DNA of 63,121 nucleotides. Source: Deltaproteobacteria bacterium RBG_16_49_23 (lineage in GTDB: Bacteria > Desulfobacterota > BSN033 > UBA1163). The stretch is taken from NCBI GenBank assembly GCA_001798855.1, contig MGQQ01000162.1:1-63121 (forward strand), written 5' to 3'. Shown here piece after piece: positions 7,867 to 15,670 of this stretch. Below the pieces are notes generated by a model, which did not search any database, was not told where the DNA came from, and worked only from the letters and a program-made list of their open reading frames with translations. Each line of letters begins with the position of its first letter. The stretch's first letter is position 1. The position numbers were made by a program, and so were the translations under genes.

Positions 7867-8634
7867 ATGATATGGGTTGCCAGGCTGGGGGAATTAACGC
7901 TTTTCTTTTTACAGCGAACCGGACGGATGGGCCTCTTTCTGGCTAAAGCCTTTCTCTGCGCCACCACCCCTCCCCTAAAATTTTCCTGGATCATCAAACA
8001 ATTCTGGTTTATCGGATTTCAATCCACCCTGGTCATCCTCCTGACGGGCGCTTTTTCAGGAATGGTTCTTGGCCTTCAGGGGTTTTATACTCTCAACCGG
8101 TTTGGCTCTACGGCCCTGCTCGGACCCATGGTGGCGCTGTCACTCATTAAGGAATTGGGGCCGGTCCTTTCTGCGTTGATGGTAACAGGAAGGGCCGGCT
8201 CAGCCATGACTGCAGAGATAGGGATCATGCGGATCAGCGAACAGATCGATGCCATGGAGATCATGGGCCTCAACCCTTTCCGATATCTCATTGTCCCAAA
8301 ACTGATTGCAGGGATCATCGCCCTTCCCCTCCTCACCGCTATGTTTAATGTGGTAGGCATCTTTGGAGGTTATCTGATCGGAGGAAAACTGCTGGGCATC
8401 GGCGAAGGCACCTATTTTGGTGAAATGGCGAATTATGTGAGAATCGAAGATGTGTTGGAAGGCATCTACAAATCCCTCAGCTTTGGTGTATTGATCACCT
8501 GGGTCTGTTCGTACAAAGGCTACTATGCCGGATTTGGAGCGGAAGGGGTGAGCAAGGCAACCACGCAAGCCGTGGTGCTCTCATCGGTCCTGGTCCTCTT
8601 CTGGGATTATATCATGACGTCTCTTCTCTTCTGA
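7867..8634 (+). CDS. mlaE: MlaE-like permease of the phospholipid ABC transporter
   Basis: A 255-residue inner-membrane permease of the MlaE/Ttg2B family, which moves phospholipid between the inner membrane and the periplasmic MCE carrier to maintain outer-membrane lipid asymmetry. The family blocks are present: GMVLGLQGF, ALSLIKELGPVLSALMVTGRAGSAMTAEIG (about 95-125), then PKLIAGIIALPLLTA. Length matches the family (about 260). The N-terminal amphipathic segment aligns with other MlaE proteins from the first ATG, supporting start 7867 even though it has no ribosome-binding site and lies right at the predicted transcription start. First gene of a six- to eight-gene run; mlaF follows after 8 bp. 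Confidence 0.93.
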   Translation: MIWVARLGELTLFFLQRTGRMGLFLAKAFLCATTPPLKFSWIIKQFWFIGFQSTLVILLTGAFSGMVLGLQGFYTLNRFGSTALLGPMVALSLIKELGPVLSALMVTGRAGSAMTAEIGIMRISEQIDAMEIMGLNPFRYLIVPKLIAGIIALPLLTAMFNVVGIFGGYLIGGKLLGIGEGTYFGEMANYVRIEDVLEGIYKSLSFGVLITWVCSYKGYYAGFGAEGVSKATTQAVVLSSVLVLFWDYIMTSLLF

Positions 8635-8642
8635 GGCTAAAG

Positions 8643-9389
8643 ATGATTCAGATTGAAAACATCTATAAATCATTCAATGGATTTGCAGTGCTCAAGGCCC
8701 TCTCCTTCCAGGTAGGAAAAGGAGAGATCTTTGCCCTGATGGGGGGAAGCGGCAATGGAAAGAGCGTCATTCTCAAACATATCGTCGGGTTGATGAAACC
8801 CGATCAGGGGCATGTCTTTGTCGACGGAAAGGATATATGCCATTTGAAAGGGAACCATCTCGAAGAGATACGAGGCCGTATCGGTTTCCTCTTTCAAAAT
8901 GGCGCCCTGTTCACTTCTTTCACGGTTTATGAAAATGTGGCCTTCCCCCTTCGGGAGAAAACGAAATGGGGTGAAAATGAGATCAGGGAAAAGGTGCTCA
9001 TGGAACTGGATCAGGTCGGTTTAGCCGGAGCAGAAAATAAATACCCCGCTGAGCTCAGCGGGGGAATGATCAAACGCACTGCTTTTGCCCGGGCCCTGGT
9101 GAAGAAACCTGAAATTATGCTTTTCGATGAGCCCACCACCGGACTAGACCCCATTACTGCCCATACGATTCTCGATCTCATCAAGTCGCTCCATGGACAT
9201 CTGGGATTTACGGCCATCATCGTCAGCCATGAACTCTCAAGGGTATTCCAGATCGCGCATAAAGTGGCGATGTTGCATGAGGGGACGATCTGGACCATAG
9301 GAACTCCTGAAGAAATCCTGTCTTCAAAAGATCCTGTCGTCCGGCAATTTATCAGCGGAGCGACCGAGGGACCGCTGAAGTTTTATTAG
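8643..9389 (+). CDS. mlaF: MlaF-like ATPase of the phospholipid ABC transporter
   Basis: A 248-residue ABC ATPase that powers the MlaE permease from the cytoplasmic face. Walker A GGSGNGKSV (about 35-43), Q-loop FLFQNGALFTSFTVYENV typical of MlaF, signature LSGGM (about 139-143), Walker B IMLFDEPTTGLDP (about 157-169) and the switch His in IVSHEL are all present. The 8-bp gap to mlaE and 10-bp gap to mlaD show an operon. The last residues (SGATEGPLKFY) resemble the MlaF C-terminal tail that contacts the neighbouring subunit in the family. Confidence 0.95.
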   Translation: MIQIENIYKSFNGFAVLKALSFQVGKGEIFALMGGSGNGKSVILKHIVGLMKPDQGHVFVDGKDICHLKGNHLEEIRGRIGFLFQNGALFTSFTVYENVAFPLREKTKWGENEIREKVLMELDQVGLAGAENKYPAELSGGMIKRTAFARALVKKPEIMLFDEPTTGLDPITAHTILDLIKSLHGHLGFTAIIVSHELSRVFQIAHKVAMLHEGTIWTIGTPEEILSSKDPVVRQFISGATEGPLKFY

Positions 9390-9399
9390 AGGTGAAGAG

Positions 9400-9840
9400 A
9401 TGAAAAAATTTAACATTGAATTAGCTGTCGGATTATTCGTTCTTGCCGGTATTCTCTGTCTGGGCTACCTTTCCATTAAGCTCGGAAAGATGGAGATCAT
9501 AGGAGGAAAGGGATACGAGGTCTATGCGGTTTTTTCCAACAGCGGGGGGATAAAAACCGGTTCTGCAATCGTTCTGGCGGGTGTGGAAGTGGGACGGGTG
9601 AAGAGCATCATTCTGGAAAACTATCAAGCCCGGATTGCATTCATCCTTAATCCTGATGTAAAAATTCAGGAAGATGCGATTGCCTCCGTCAAGACCAGAG
9701 GGTTGGTGGGAGAAAAGTTTATCGAGATCACGCCAGGGGGGTCTGAGAAATTCATTCCCCAGGGGGGAAAAATCAGGGAGACCCAGCCCTCCGTCGACCT
9801 GGAAGAACTGATCTCAAAACTCGTCTTTGAAAAAATCTGA
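9400..9840 (+). CDS. mlaD: MlaD-like MCE-domain protein
   Basis: A 146-residue protein with one N-terminal membrane helix (about 7-26, LAVGLFVLAGILCLGYLSI) and one periplasmic MCE domain (about 38-118: YAVFSNSGGIKTGSAIVLAGVEVGRV, IASVKTRGLVGEKFIEITPGG). MlaD hexamers form the periplasmic ring that channels lipid between MlaE and MlaC. Length and single-MCE layout match MlaD. Follows mlaF by 10 bp with its own GAGG ribosome-binding site. Confidence 0.93.
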   Translation: MKKFNIELAVGLFVLAGILCLGYLSIKLGKMEIIGGKGYEVYAVFSNSGGIKTGSAIVLAGVEVGRVKSIILENYQARIAFILNPDVKIQEDAIASVKTRGLVGEKFIEITPGGSEKFIPQGGKIRETQPSVDLEELISKLVFEKI

Positions 9841-9868
9841 CCAAACATATTTCGAATTTCCGTTTGCA

Positions 9869-9918
9869 AGGTCAGGCAGGATACCTGACCTATTAATAGC
9901 CGAGGCATCCTGCCTCGG
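9869..9918. repeat. Two tandem hairpins between mlaD and mlaC
   Basis: AGGTCAGG...CCTGACCT (9869-9891) and CCGAGGC...GCCTCGG (9900-9918) lie back to back in the 151-bp mlaD-mlaC gap. Neither is followed by a T-run, so they look like an inserted palindromic repeat or an mRNA-processing/stability element rather than a terminator. They could uncouple expression of the membrane complex from the periplasmic carrier. Confidence 0.55.
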
Positions 9919-9991
9919 AAAATGTTAGAGACAAATTCTCAGACCTTTATGTGCAAGAATCTAAGCGCATGAAGAGACCGGGGGGCCTATC

Positions 9992-10594
9992 ATGAACCGG
10001 ACCTTTATTATCCAGGCGATTCTCTGCGTCTCTTTCACTTTCGGAAGAGCGGCAACCGGCTTTGCAGGAGAACCTCTGGAGCAACTGAGGCAGACCACAG
10101 ATAAGGTTCTCTCCGTATTGGCCGACCAGGCTCTAAAGGGTTCTGCTAAAACCAGAGAGAGAAGGGAGCGGATTCAAAAAATAGTTGACGAGCGTTTCGA
10201 TTGGGAAGAGATGGCGCGTCGCTCCCTTGCAAGGCACTGGGCGCAGAGGACTCCTGAGGAAAAGAGGGAGTTTATCCCTCTCTTTAAAGAGTTGTTGGAA
10301 AGGGTTTATGCCGACAAGGTGGAAGGCTATTCCTGGAATAAGATTCTCTACGAAGGAGAGCATACCGACGGAAATTATGCAGCCGTTAAGGTCAAGATCA
10401 CCACTGCAAAAGACCAGGCGATTCATGTGGAATACCGCATCTGGAAAAAGGGAAACGATTGGCTCGTCTATGACTTCTCGGTGGAAGGGGTGGGTCTGGT
10501 AAACAATTACCGGACACAATTCAACGAGATCATTCTTAAATCCTCTTTTCAGGAGTTGATCAAGAGGCTGAAGGCCAAATCGGCGCAGAACTGA
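9992..10594 (+). CDS. mlaC: MlaC-like periplasmic phospholipid carrier
   Basis: A 200-residue protein of the MlaC/Ttg2D family with a signal peptide (about 1-25). The mature part shows PLEQLRQTTDKVLSVL, the RERIQKIVDERFDWEEMARRSLARHW block (about 53-78), and the C-terminal GNDWLVYDFSVEGVGLVNNYRTQFNEII (about 153-180), all typical. MlaC shuttles phospholipid between the MlaA outer-membrane complex and MlaEFD. The gene follows mlaD and precedes mlaA, giving the order EFDCA; E. coli lacks mlaA in the operon. Confidence 0.93.
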   Translation: MNRTFIIQAILCVSFTFGRAATGFAGEPLEQLRQTTDKVLSVLADQALKGSAKTRERRERIQKIVDERFDWEEMARRSLARHWAQRTPEEKREFIPLFKELLERVYADKVEGYSWNKILYEGEHTDGNYAAVKVKITTAKDQAIHVEYRIWKKGNDWLVYDFSVEGVGLVNNYRTQFNEIILKSSFQELIKRLKAKSAQN

Positions 10595-10619
10595 AATAGA
10601 GAAGTAAAGGAGATCAGAG

Positions 10620-11525
10620 ATGAGGATATCTTTCAGACTGCTCTTACTATTTACTTTTGGACTCATCGCTTTTCCTGGCCTCGCCCCTGCCGAACCTGAG
10701 ATTCTTATCCAGCTTCCATTCACCGAGACTCTGGTGGCGCAGGCAAGCGGATTCCCCCGGGAACCCGTCCAACCCAACCCCGACCAAACCTCTGAGGCCA
10801 ATCCCAATCTCCTTGAGTCATCCGCCGGGTACACGGTCTCCGATCCTCCTGTTCTCATGGCCCAGTTGAAGGCCCCCATTGAAAAAGAGACTGAAATAGA
10901 AGAACGGCCGGACACCCTTGCCGATCCCCTTGAGCCTGTCAACCGGATCTTCTTTCATGTCAATGATAAACTCTATTTCTGGGCGCTCAAGCCCATTGCC
11001 TCCGGATATAGAGTGGTTGTCCCTGAGGATGTGAGGCTCGGCATTAAAAATGCCTTTTCCAATCTCACCACCCCTGTTCGCCTGGTCAACTGCCTCCTTC
11101 AAGCCAATTTCAAAGGAGCTGGAAATGAAACCATCCGCTTTCTTTTGAATTCAACACTGGGTTTAGCCGGTTTCCTCGATCCTGCGAAAACAGAGCTGAG
11201 GATAGAGAAACGGGATGAAGATTTCGGTCAGACCCTCGGCTCCTGGGGATTGGGACCGGCTATCTATATCGAGTGGCCGATTCTCGGAGCCTCCAATTTA
11301 CGCGATACCATTGGCTATGCGGGCGACCTCTTCCTCGATCCTAAGACCTACCTGATCCAGTCCGTGCCTGTCAGTCTTGCCGTTCGAACCTATGATACGG
11401 TCAACGAAACCTCCTTCAGGATCGGAGAATACGAGGACTTCAAAAAAAATGCCCTCGACCCTTATATTTCCAAAAGAGAGGCCTATCACCAGTACCGCAA
11501 ATACAAAATAAAAGAAAGAAAATGA
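10620..11525 (+). CDS. mlaA: MlaA/VacJ-like outer-membrane lipid-asymmetry protein
   Basis: A 301-residue protein with a signal peptide (about 1-24) and a VacJ domain from about 98 to 290 (DPLEPVNRIFFHVNDKLYFWALKP, LTTPVRLVNCLLQ, RFLLNSTLGLAGFLDPA, DFGQTLGSWGLG, GPAIYIEWPILG). MlaA removes mislocalised phospholipid from the outer leaflet and passes it to MlaC. Two oddities: E. coli MlaA is a lipoprotein, but no lipobox cysteine is seen here, and about 70 extra residues separate the signal peptide from the VacJ domain. It follows mlaC by 25 bp, with a GGAG ribosome-binding site. Confidence 0.92.
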   Translation: MRISFRLLLLFTFGLIAFPGLAPAEPEILIQLPFTETLVAQASGFPREPVQPNPDQTSEANPNLLESSAGYTVSDPPVLMAQLKAPIEKETEIEERPDTLADPLEPVNRIFFHVNDKLYFWALKPIASGYRVVVPEDVRLGIKNAFSNLTTPVRLVNCLLQANFKGAGNETIRFLLNSTLGLAGFLDPAKTELRIEKRDEDFGQTLGSWGLGPAIYIEWPILGASNLRDTIGYAGDLFLDPKTYLIQSVPVSLAVRTYDTVNETSFRIGEYEDFKKNALDPYISKREAYHQYRKYKIKERK

Positions 11526-11538
11526 GAGGGGTAAAAAG

Positions 11539-11937
11539 GTGAAGAGGGAGAAAAAAACAGAACAAAAGAAGAGGGTGTCAGGTATCGATAAGAGGAAGCA
11601 TCCCAGATTTTTTGTCGAGCTTCCTCTCGATTACTCGCGCAAAGGCAAAAAACCAGATTTCGGTGGAATGGTTCAAAATGCGAGTGAAAGTGGCATTTTC
11701 GTCTACCTTCCCGAAAAAATTGAAGTCGGAGAAACGGTGAAAGTTGAAATCTATTTTGCAAAAGGTCTGGAACTGAATACTGTGGAGGGAACGGCTAAAA
11801 TCGTCTGGGCTGATCTGGCTGGGAAGGAGACCTGGAGGGAGCACCGGTATGGACTGGAATTCCACTCCATGCCAAGAGGGATGATTCAAAAATTGAGAAA
11901 TCTATTGAAAGACCTGGGAGATACTCACAAACCTTAA
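11539..11937 (+). CDS. PilZ-domain protein
   Basis: A 132-residue cytoplasmic protein consisting of one PilZ domain, a cyclic di-GMP receptor. The RxxxR-type loop (KRKHPRFFVELPL, about 18-30) and the NxSxxG motif (NASESGIFVYLP, about 47-58) are both intact, so ligand binding is expected. GTG start at 11539 with a GAGAGGGG upstream. It lies 13 bp after mlaA, so c-di-GMP signalling may be co-expressed with outer-membrane lipid transport. No effector domain is attached. Confidence 0.88.
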   Translation: MKREKKTEQKKRVSGIDKRKHPRFFVELPLDYSRKGKKPDFGGMVQNASESGIFVYLPEKIEVGETVKVEIYFAKGLELNTVEGTAKIVWADLAGKETWREHRYGLEFHSMPRGMIQKLRNLLKDLGDTHKP

Positions 11938-11949
11938 GAAGTAGACCCC

Positions 11950-12450
11950 ATGGTAGTCAATAAAAAAATCCGCCGGTTCTTTTTCCCATCCTTGACCCCT
12001 GCCTTTTTGATCCGGGCAGGTTGTATCGCCCTCATTGCCTACCTGGTCTTTGGACATCTGCTGACACCCTTCCGTATTAAAGGACACAGCATGGAGCCCG
12101 CCTATCGAGACGGGGAGTTCAATTTCTGCTGGAGATTTCAATATTTCTTTTCGAAACCCAAAAAGGGGGATGTCGTCGTCATCCGTTTCGCAGGTCAGAG
12201 GGTATCGCTTCTGAAGAGAGTCGTCGCCCTGGAAGGTGAAGAAGTCGAATTCCGAAATGGGCGCCTCTTTACCAACAGCAAGGAGATGAATGAACCTTAT
12301 ATTCATACTCCTTACGACTGGAACCTTTCGCCCCGTCAGGTGGAGTCCGATTCGATCTATGTGGTGGGGGACAACAGGAGCGGACCGATACAGAACCATT
12401 TTTTTGGGCAGACCTCCCTCAAACGTGTCTTAGGGAGCCCTCTATGGTAA
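11950..12450 (+). CDS. lepB: Signal peptidase I
   Basis: A 166-residue type I signal peptidase with one N-terminal membrane helix (about 19-38). The catalytic serine lies in KGHSMEPAY (about 44-52), the general-base lysine in LLKRVVALEGE (about 92-102) and box E reads YVVGDNRSGP. It removes signal peptides of exported proteins on the periplasmic side. Short compared with E. coli LepB (324), like compact family members. Starts 12 bp after the PilZ gene; its end overlaps the next reading frame only if that gene uses its farthest upstream start. Confidence 0.92.
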   Translation: MVVNKKIRRFFFPSLTPAFLIRAGCIALIAYLVFGHLLTPFRIKGHSMEPAYRDGEFNFCWRFQYFFSKPKKGDVVVIRFAGQRVSLLKRVVALEGEEVEFRNGRLFTNSKEMNEPYIHTPYDWNLSPRQVESDSIYVVGDNRSGPIQNHFFGQTSLKRVLGSPLW

Positions 12451-12587
12451 TTCCTGTCGGAGATTACAGAAAGGCGCTAAACCCTGCCGAAATTGCATCA
12501 AAACGTAAACCCGCTGCAGCCGCCGGCCCAGGCTCCGCCCCAGAGGGCCTCTGGCCCGGAGGGAGCAGTGGCATTATTTCTAACGGA

Positions 12588-13085
12588 GTGAAACTCAAAT
12601 ATCTCCTGATTGCCCTGATCATCATTGGACTTGGAATAGGGACATCCCTTACCCTTTTTCAGAGTGAAGAAAAAAGGGTGAAGAAGCATTTTCGCCTGCT
12701 TTCCGAAGGAGTGTCGAAAGAACCCGGTGAAAACATCTTTACCATGGATCAGAAGATCAAGAAGATCGGCTCCCTTTTCGATGAAACCTGTGAGATGAAT
12801 GTCCCGGCTCATTCCCTCTCGGGGATGCTGACCCGTGATGAAATAACCGGTTATGCAGCCCGCGGTCGCCTCCATTTTTCGCAACTCCATTTGAAGTTCT
12901 ATGATTTTAAGATCACCCTCCCCCAGGAGGGTATTGCCAACGTCCACCTGACCGCCCGGGTGACCGGAAAGACGAGGGCCGGAGAGGCGGTGAACGAAGC
13001 TCACGAACTCGATTGTCTCTTAAAGAAGGCGGAGAAAAAATGGCTCTTCAGCCATATTAAAGTTGTAGAAGTCTTGAAGAAATAG
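12588..13085 (+). CDS. Membrane-anchored protein of unknown function
   Basis: From GTG 12588 this gives 165 residues: a single N-terminal membrane helix (LLIALIIIGLGIGTSLTLF) and a periplasmic alpha/beta domain (about 25-160) with a pattern reminiscent of NTF2/SnoaL-like folds. The family is not recognised. An open frame extends upstream to ATG 12444, but the extra 48 codons are low-complexity (AAAAGPGSAPEGLWPGG) and contain a GGGCCTCTGGCCCGGAGGG sequence that recurs at 57190-57209. They are probably a read-through repeat, so the start just before the helix is preferred. Last gene of the mla-lepB run. Confidence 0.6.
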   Translation: MKLKYLLIALIIIGLGIGTSLTLFQSEEKRVKKHFRLLSEGVSKEPGENIFTMDQKIKKIGSLFDETCEMNVPAHSLSGMLTRDEITGYAARGRLHFSQLHLKFYDFKITLPQEGIANVHLTARVTGKTRAGEAVNEAHELDCLLKKAEKKWLFSHIKVVEVLKK

Positions 13086-13096
13086 CCTTTGTTTGT

Positions 13097-13147
13097 CATT
13101 CCGGGCTTGACTTAGCCTGCCCCGCACTTGATGCGGGGGAATCCAGT
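13097..13147. repeat. TCATTCC...GGAATCCAG dispersed repeat
   Basis: TCATTCCGGGCTTGACTT, CCCCGCACTTGATGCGGGG and GGAATCCAG form the common dispersed hairpin repeat of the TCATTCC...GGAATCCAG type. A related inverted unit lies at 44518-44605. It sits between two convergent genes. Confidence 0.55.
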
Positions 13148-13149
13148 GC

Positions 13150-13359
13150 CTATAGTCCCTTTAGAGCCTTTTGGAGGCTATGATTGCATTGAAAGAGATT
13201 TTCGATAGCTTCTTCGATATCACCGGTCACGGAACTTAATCCCAGTTCTTTTGCTTTTTGAGCCCACTTCTTATACTCCACGATATGGCTTTCATTGTGT
13301 TCTATCCAGTGGTCGATGATGACCGAGAGTTTCTTCTTTTCATCCATTTTTTTCTCCAT
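13150..13359 (-). CDS. Small helical conserved-type protein
   Basis: A 69-residue, highly charged, probably all-helical protein with conserved-looking HWIEHNESH and YKKWAQKAKELGL blocks and a CNHSLQKAL end. The His/Glu pattern could bind metal, but no family function is known to me. No signal or membrane segment. It lies convergent with the mla operon and 79 bp downstream of the flavoprotein gene, on the same strand. Confidence 0.65.
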   Translation of the reverse strand: MEKKMDEKKKLSVIIDHWIEHNESHIVEYKKWAQKAKELGLSSVTGDIEEAIENLFQCNHSLQKALKGL

Positions 13360-13437
13360 CCCCCTTAATTTCAGGTTTCCGATTGAAAAACCCTTATTTC
13401 AATTTGAAATTTGCAATTTGAAATTTGAAATGTTTGT

Positions 13438-14007
13438 TTAAGGCGTGGCTATCTTTTTACCTAACTCATAAGCCTCTTTTTTCGCCTTCTCATTCTTATC
13501 AACCTGGCCCTTTTGACCGGCAGAAGTTTGAACGACACCCATCAAGTTCATGCCTGAAAATGTACAGGTAGACTTAAAACTGTGAACAATGGGGTCGGCG
13601 GTATGGGCATTGGGGTCTCCGCAAACAGTGATGACCCCGATTCTCTTTCCCTTCATTTTTCGAGAGTAGGCCTTGTGCCAATTCCAATCTCCGTCAAAGA
13701 AGGCACACCAGCGGTCCAGGTAGGCTTTCATCTGTGAGGTCATTGCCCAGAAATAGAGGGGGGCGCTGTGGAGGATGCCACCTGCCTTAAGAACCTTCCT
13801 GTGAATCTCGAGCATGTCGTCCTGGATGGCGCATATTCCCGTCTCATTACATTTCCCGCAATCGAGGCACCCTGAAATCTTCTTCTGGCTCAGGATGATC
13901 TTCTCCACATTTGCACCCGCCTCTTTTGCCCCTGCCAGGGCTTGATCCAGAAGAATATCGCTGTTCCCACCCATCCTCGGACTCCCAAGCACTCCCAGTA
14001 TCTCCAT
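13438..14007 (-). CDS. Flavodoxin-fold NAD(P)H-dependent FMN reductase / iron-sulfur flavoprotein
   Basis: A 189-residue cytoplasmic protein of the NADPH-dependent FMN reductase family. FMN phosphate loop GSPRMGGNSDILL (about 8-20); a CLDCGKCNETGIC cluster (about 47-59) like that of iron-sulfur flavoproteins of anaerobes; APLYFWAMTSQMKAYLDRW (about 83-101) contacts the flavin. Start 14007 is chosen because GAGGAGAG lies just upstream; an in-frame extension to 14067 adds a hydrophobic stretch without a ribosome-binding site. Probable role: two-electron reduction of quinones or nitro compounds, or electron transfer. Substrate unknown. Confidence 0.87.
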   Translation of the reverse strand: MEILGVLGSPRMGGNSDILLDQALAGAKEAGANVEKIILSQKKISGCLDCGKCNETGICAIQDDMLEIHRKVLKAGGILHSAPLYFWAMTSQMKAYLDRWCAFFDGDWNWHKAYSRKMKGKRIGVITVCGDPNAHTADPIVHSFKSTCTFSGMNLMGVVQTSAGQKGQVDKNEKAKKEAYELGKKIATP

Positions 14008-14202
14008 TCTTCTCTCCTCTATAGAAACGAATAGCACGAATGACACAAATGAGATAACGAATTTCACGAATGCCCTTTGGGCATAATAGATTTCCTATAA
14101 ATCATTAACTTACTGAAGTCAACCCATCGAACCCCTTGACACCCTGCTCTCTATTTTGTACGCTTCAATTAAGCCCTTTGGCCGGATTCGGGTACAGAAG
14201 AG

Positions 14203-14565
14203 ATGGAAAAGACCGGAAGGAAAAAAAGGATTCCTGAAGAAGACATTTCAAAGAAAGAGCGTGGATGTTCCTTCAGCTGGGAGAAATTGATTGAGATGAA
14301 GGACAATCAGACTCAATTTTTTGCCGGGGACGGGTTTAAAAGGCTGCGCATACTGGACATGGATGCAAAAAAGAAGAGTATTCACATGATCTGCGAGTTA
14401 GGGAAAAAGACCTGGCCTTTGCATTTCGATAAACTGGAGGAGTTGCACGATAAGATTCACGATGAAAAAATCAAGCTTATCCCCTACGAGATTGATCGAT
14501 TGATGCCCACCTGGGGAAACTTCATTACGGGTTTGTTTAAATACCTCGAATGCGACAAGGATTAA
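14203..14565 (+). CDS. Hypothetical protein
   Basis: A 120-residue soluble protein, not recognised. Charged, lysine-rich N-terminus; middle block FKRLRILDMDAKKKSIHMIC; C-terminal block YEIDRLMPTWGNFITGLFKYL. The coding pattern is convincing (single frame, ATG start, no competing gene opposite). No signal peptide or membrane helix. Stands alone between divergent and convergent neighbours. Confidence 0.6.
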   Translation: MEKTGRKKRIPEEDISKKERGCSFSWEKLIEMKDNQTQFFAGDGFKRLRILDMDAKKKSIHMICELGKKTWPLHFDKLEELHDKIHDEKIKLIPYEIDRLMPTWGNFITGLFKYLECDKD

Positions 14566-14569
14566 CCAC

Positions 14570-14750
14570 CAACCGGCGGGCCCACCTATAAAAAATAACC
14601 CCTCCACACCTCCCCATAACATCTAACCGCGTCCCATATCTCGAGGGTTGGATACAAGGAAGGCACTCCACAGATCCCCCATCCCCCTCCTCACCTCCCC
14701 CTTGAAGGGGGAGGGAATTATTAGGGGAATTTCGAATACGTTTGGTTAGC
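14570..14750. repeat. Intergenic gap with palindromic CCTCACCTCCC/GGGAGG repeat
   Basis: No gene seen. At about 14680-14715 CCCCCTCCTCACCTCCCCCTTGAAGGGGGAGGG forms a hairpin of the AGGGAGG family, found also near 38165-38285, 45800-45895, 48030-48110 and 57105-57160. Confidence 0.5.
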
Positions 14751-14757
14751 CTTAAAA

Positions 14758-15469
14758 TTATGGGGTATAGAGTGTTACGAGGAGCTCACACTTTTCATCC
14801 GAAATATTTCGAAGTTTATGCCTGGTTTCAGAATCGAAATGGATGGTCTCTCCCTGTTTCAGGTGAAACACTTTGCCTCCCAGGGTAAGCTCAAATTCTC
14901 CTTTATAGACAAATATGAACTCTTCGCCCGGTTTGACCGAAGTAAAAATGATCAGGGTGTCGGCCACCCCTCCATTGGTGACAAATATCTTATTCGCATT
15001 GACAATATAGGATTCACCATCGCGGATGGCCGTGGATTCGATCGAAAGCGCATCCGATCCGGCATTCGATTCGGTTAAACAGAAAGCGCCGATCTTCTCT
15101 CCTGCGGCCAGGGGAGGGAGAAATTTCGCCTTCTGTTCATCGCTGCCGAACTGACTCAGGGGATAGACGACCACACTGTTATGCACGGCGATGGTCAGAC
15201 CCATGGCTGCGCAGACCCGTGAAATCTCTTCAATCGCCAGGCAATAGGAGATCGAGTCTGTCTCGGCTCCGCTGTATTGTCTTGGAGCCTGCATTCCAAA
15301 AAAAATTGAGGGGCCCCATCTTCTCTACAACTTCCCATGGGAAATGTCCCTCCTCGTCAATCTCTCTGGCGATGGGGGCCAGTTCAGCCTTTGCAAACTC
15401 CCGGACCATTCGACGGATTTGTCTCTGCTTGAGTGAAAGGGTGCAATCCAAATCCATCACCTCAATCAA
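14758..15469 (-). pseudogene. Frameshifted acyl-CoA dehydrogenase/cupin chimera
   Basis: The N-terminal part (from 15469: LKQRQIRRMVREFAKAELAP) is a normal acyl-CoA dehydrogenase start. It runs out of frame at a run of eight T near 15300; one T fewer would continue directly into NFFGMQAPRQYSGAETDSISYCLAIEEI and on through FCLTESNAGSD and NKIFVTNGGVADT. Similarity to dehydrogenase then stops and the reading frame enters a cupin domain (KPGEEFIFVYKGEFELTLGG, FDSETRHKLRNI) like the C-terminus of XRE-cupin regulators. Two lesions, a homopolymer shift and a deletion fusion, make an active dehydrogenase unlikely. The middle flavin-binding and C-terminal helical domains are missing. Confidence 0.85.
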
Positions 15470-15670
15470 AAAAAGATTGATTTTAAATCATCATAAAAGT
15501 AAAATATTAAAATATCAATGTGACCCATACACACGGTGATATAGAGATTGAATTACACGCCCCTCATGGGTGCATTCAACACAACCTAAAAATATTTCTT
15601 CCCCTTTCTTGATGCCTGCCTGCGCGAAGCCGCTTCGGCGAAGGCAGGGGAGGGGACGGAGGGCGATGAC

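Noticed and set aside
10133-10942. A 269-codon minus-strand open frame across mlaC and mlaA
   Set aside because: Antisense shadow of two well-supported genes; no motif or ribosome-binding site.
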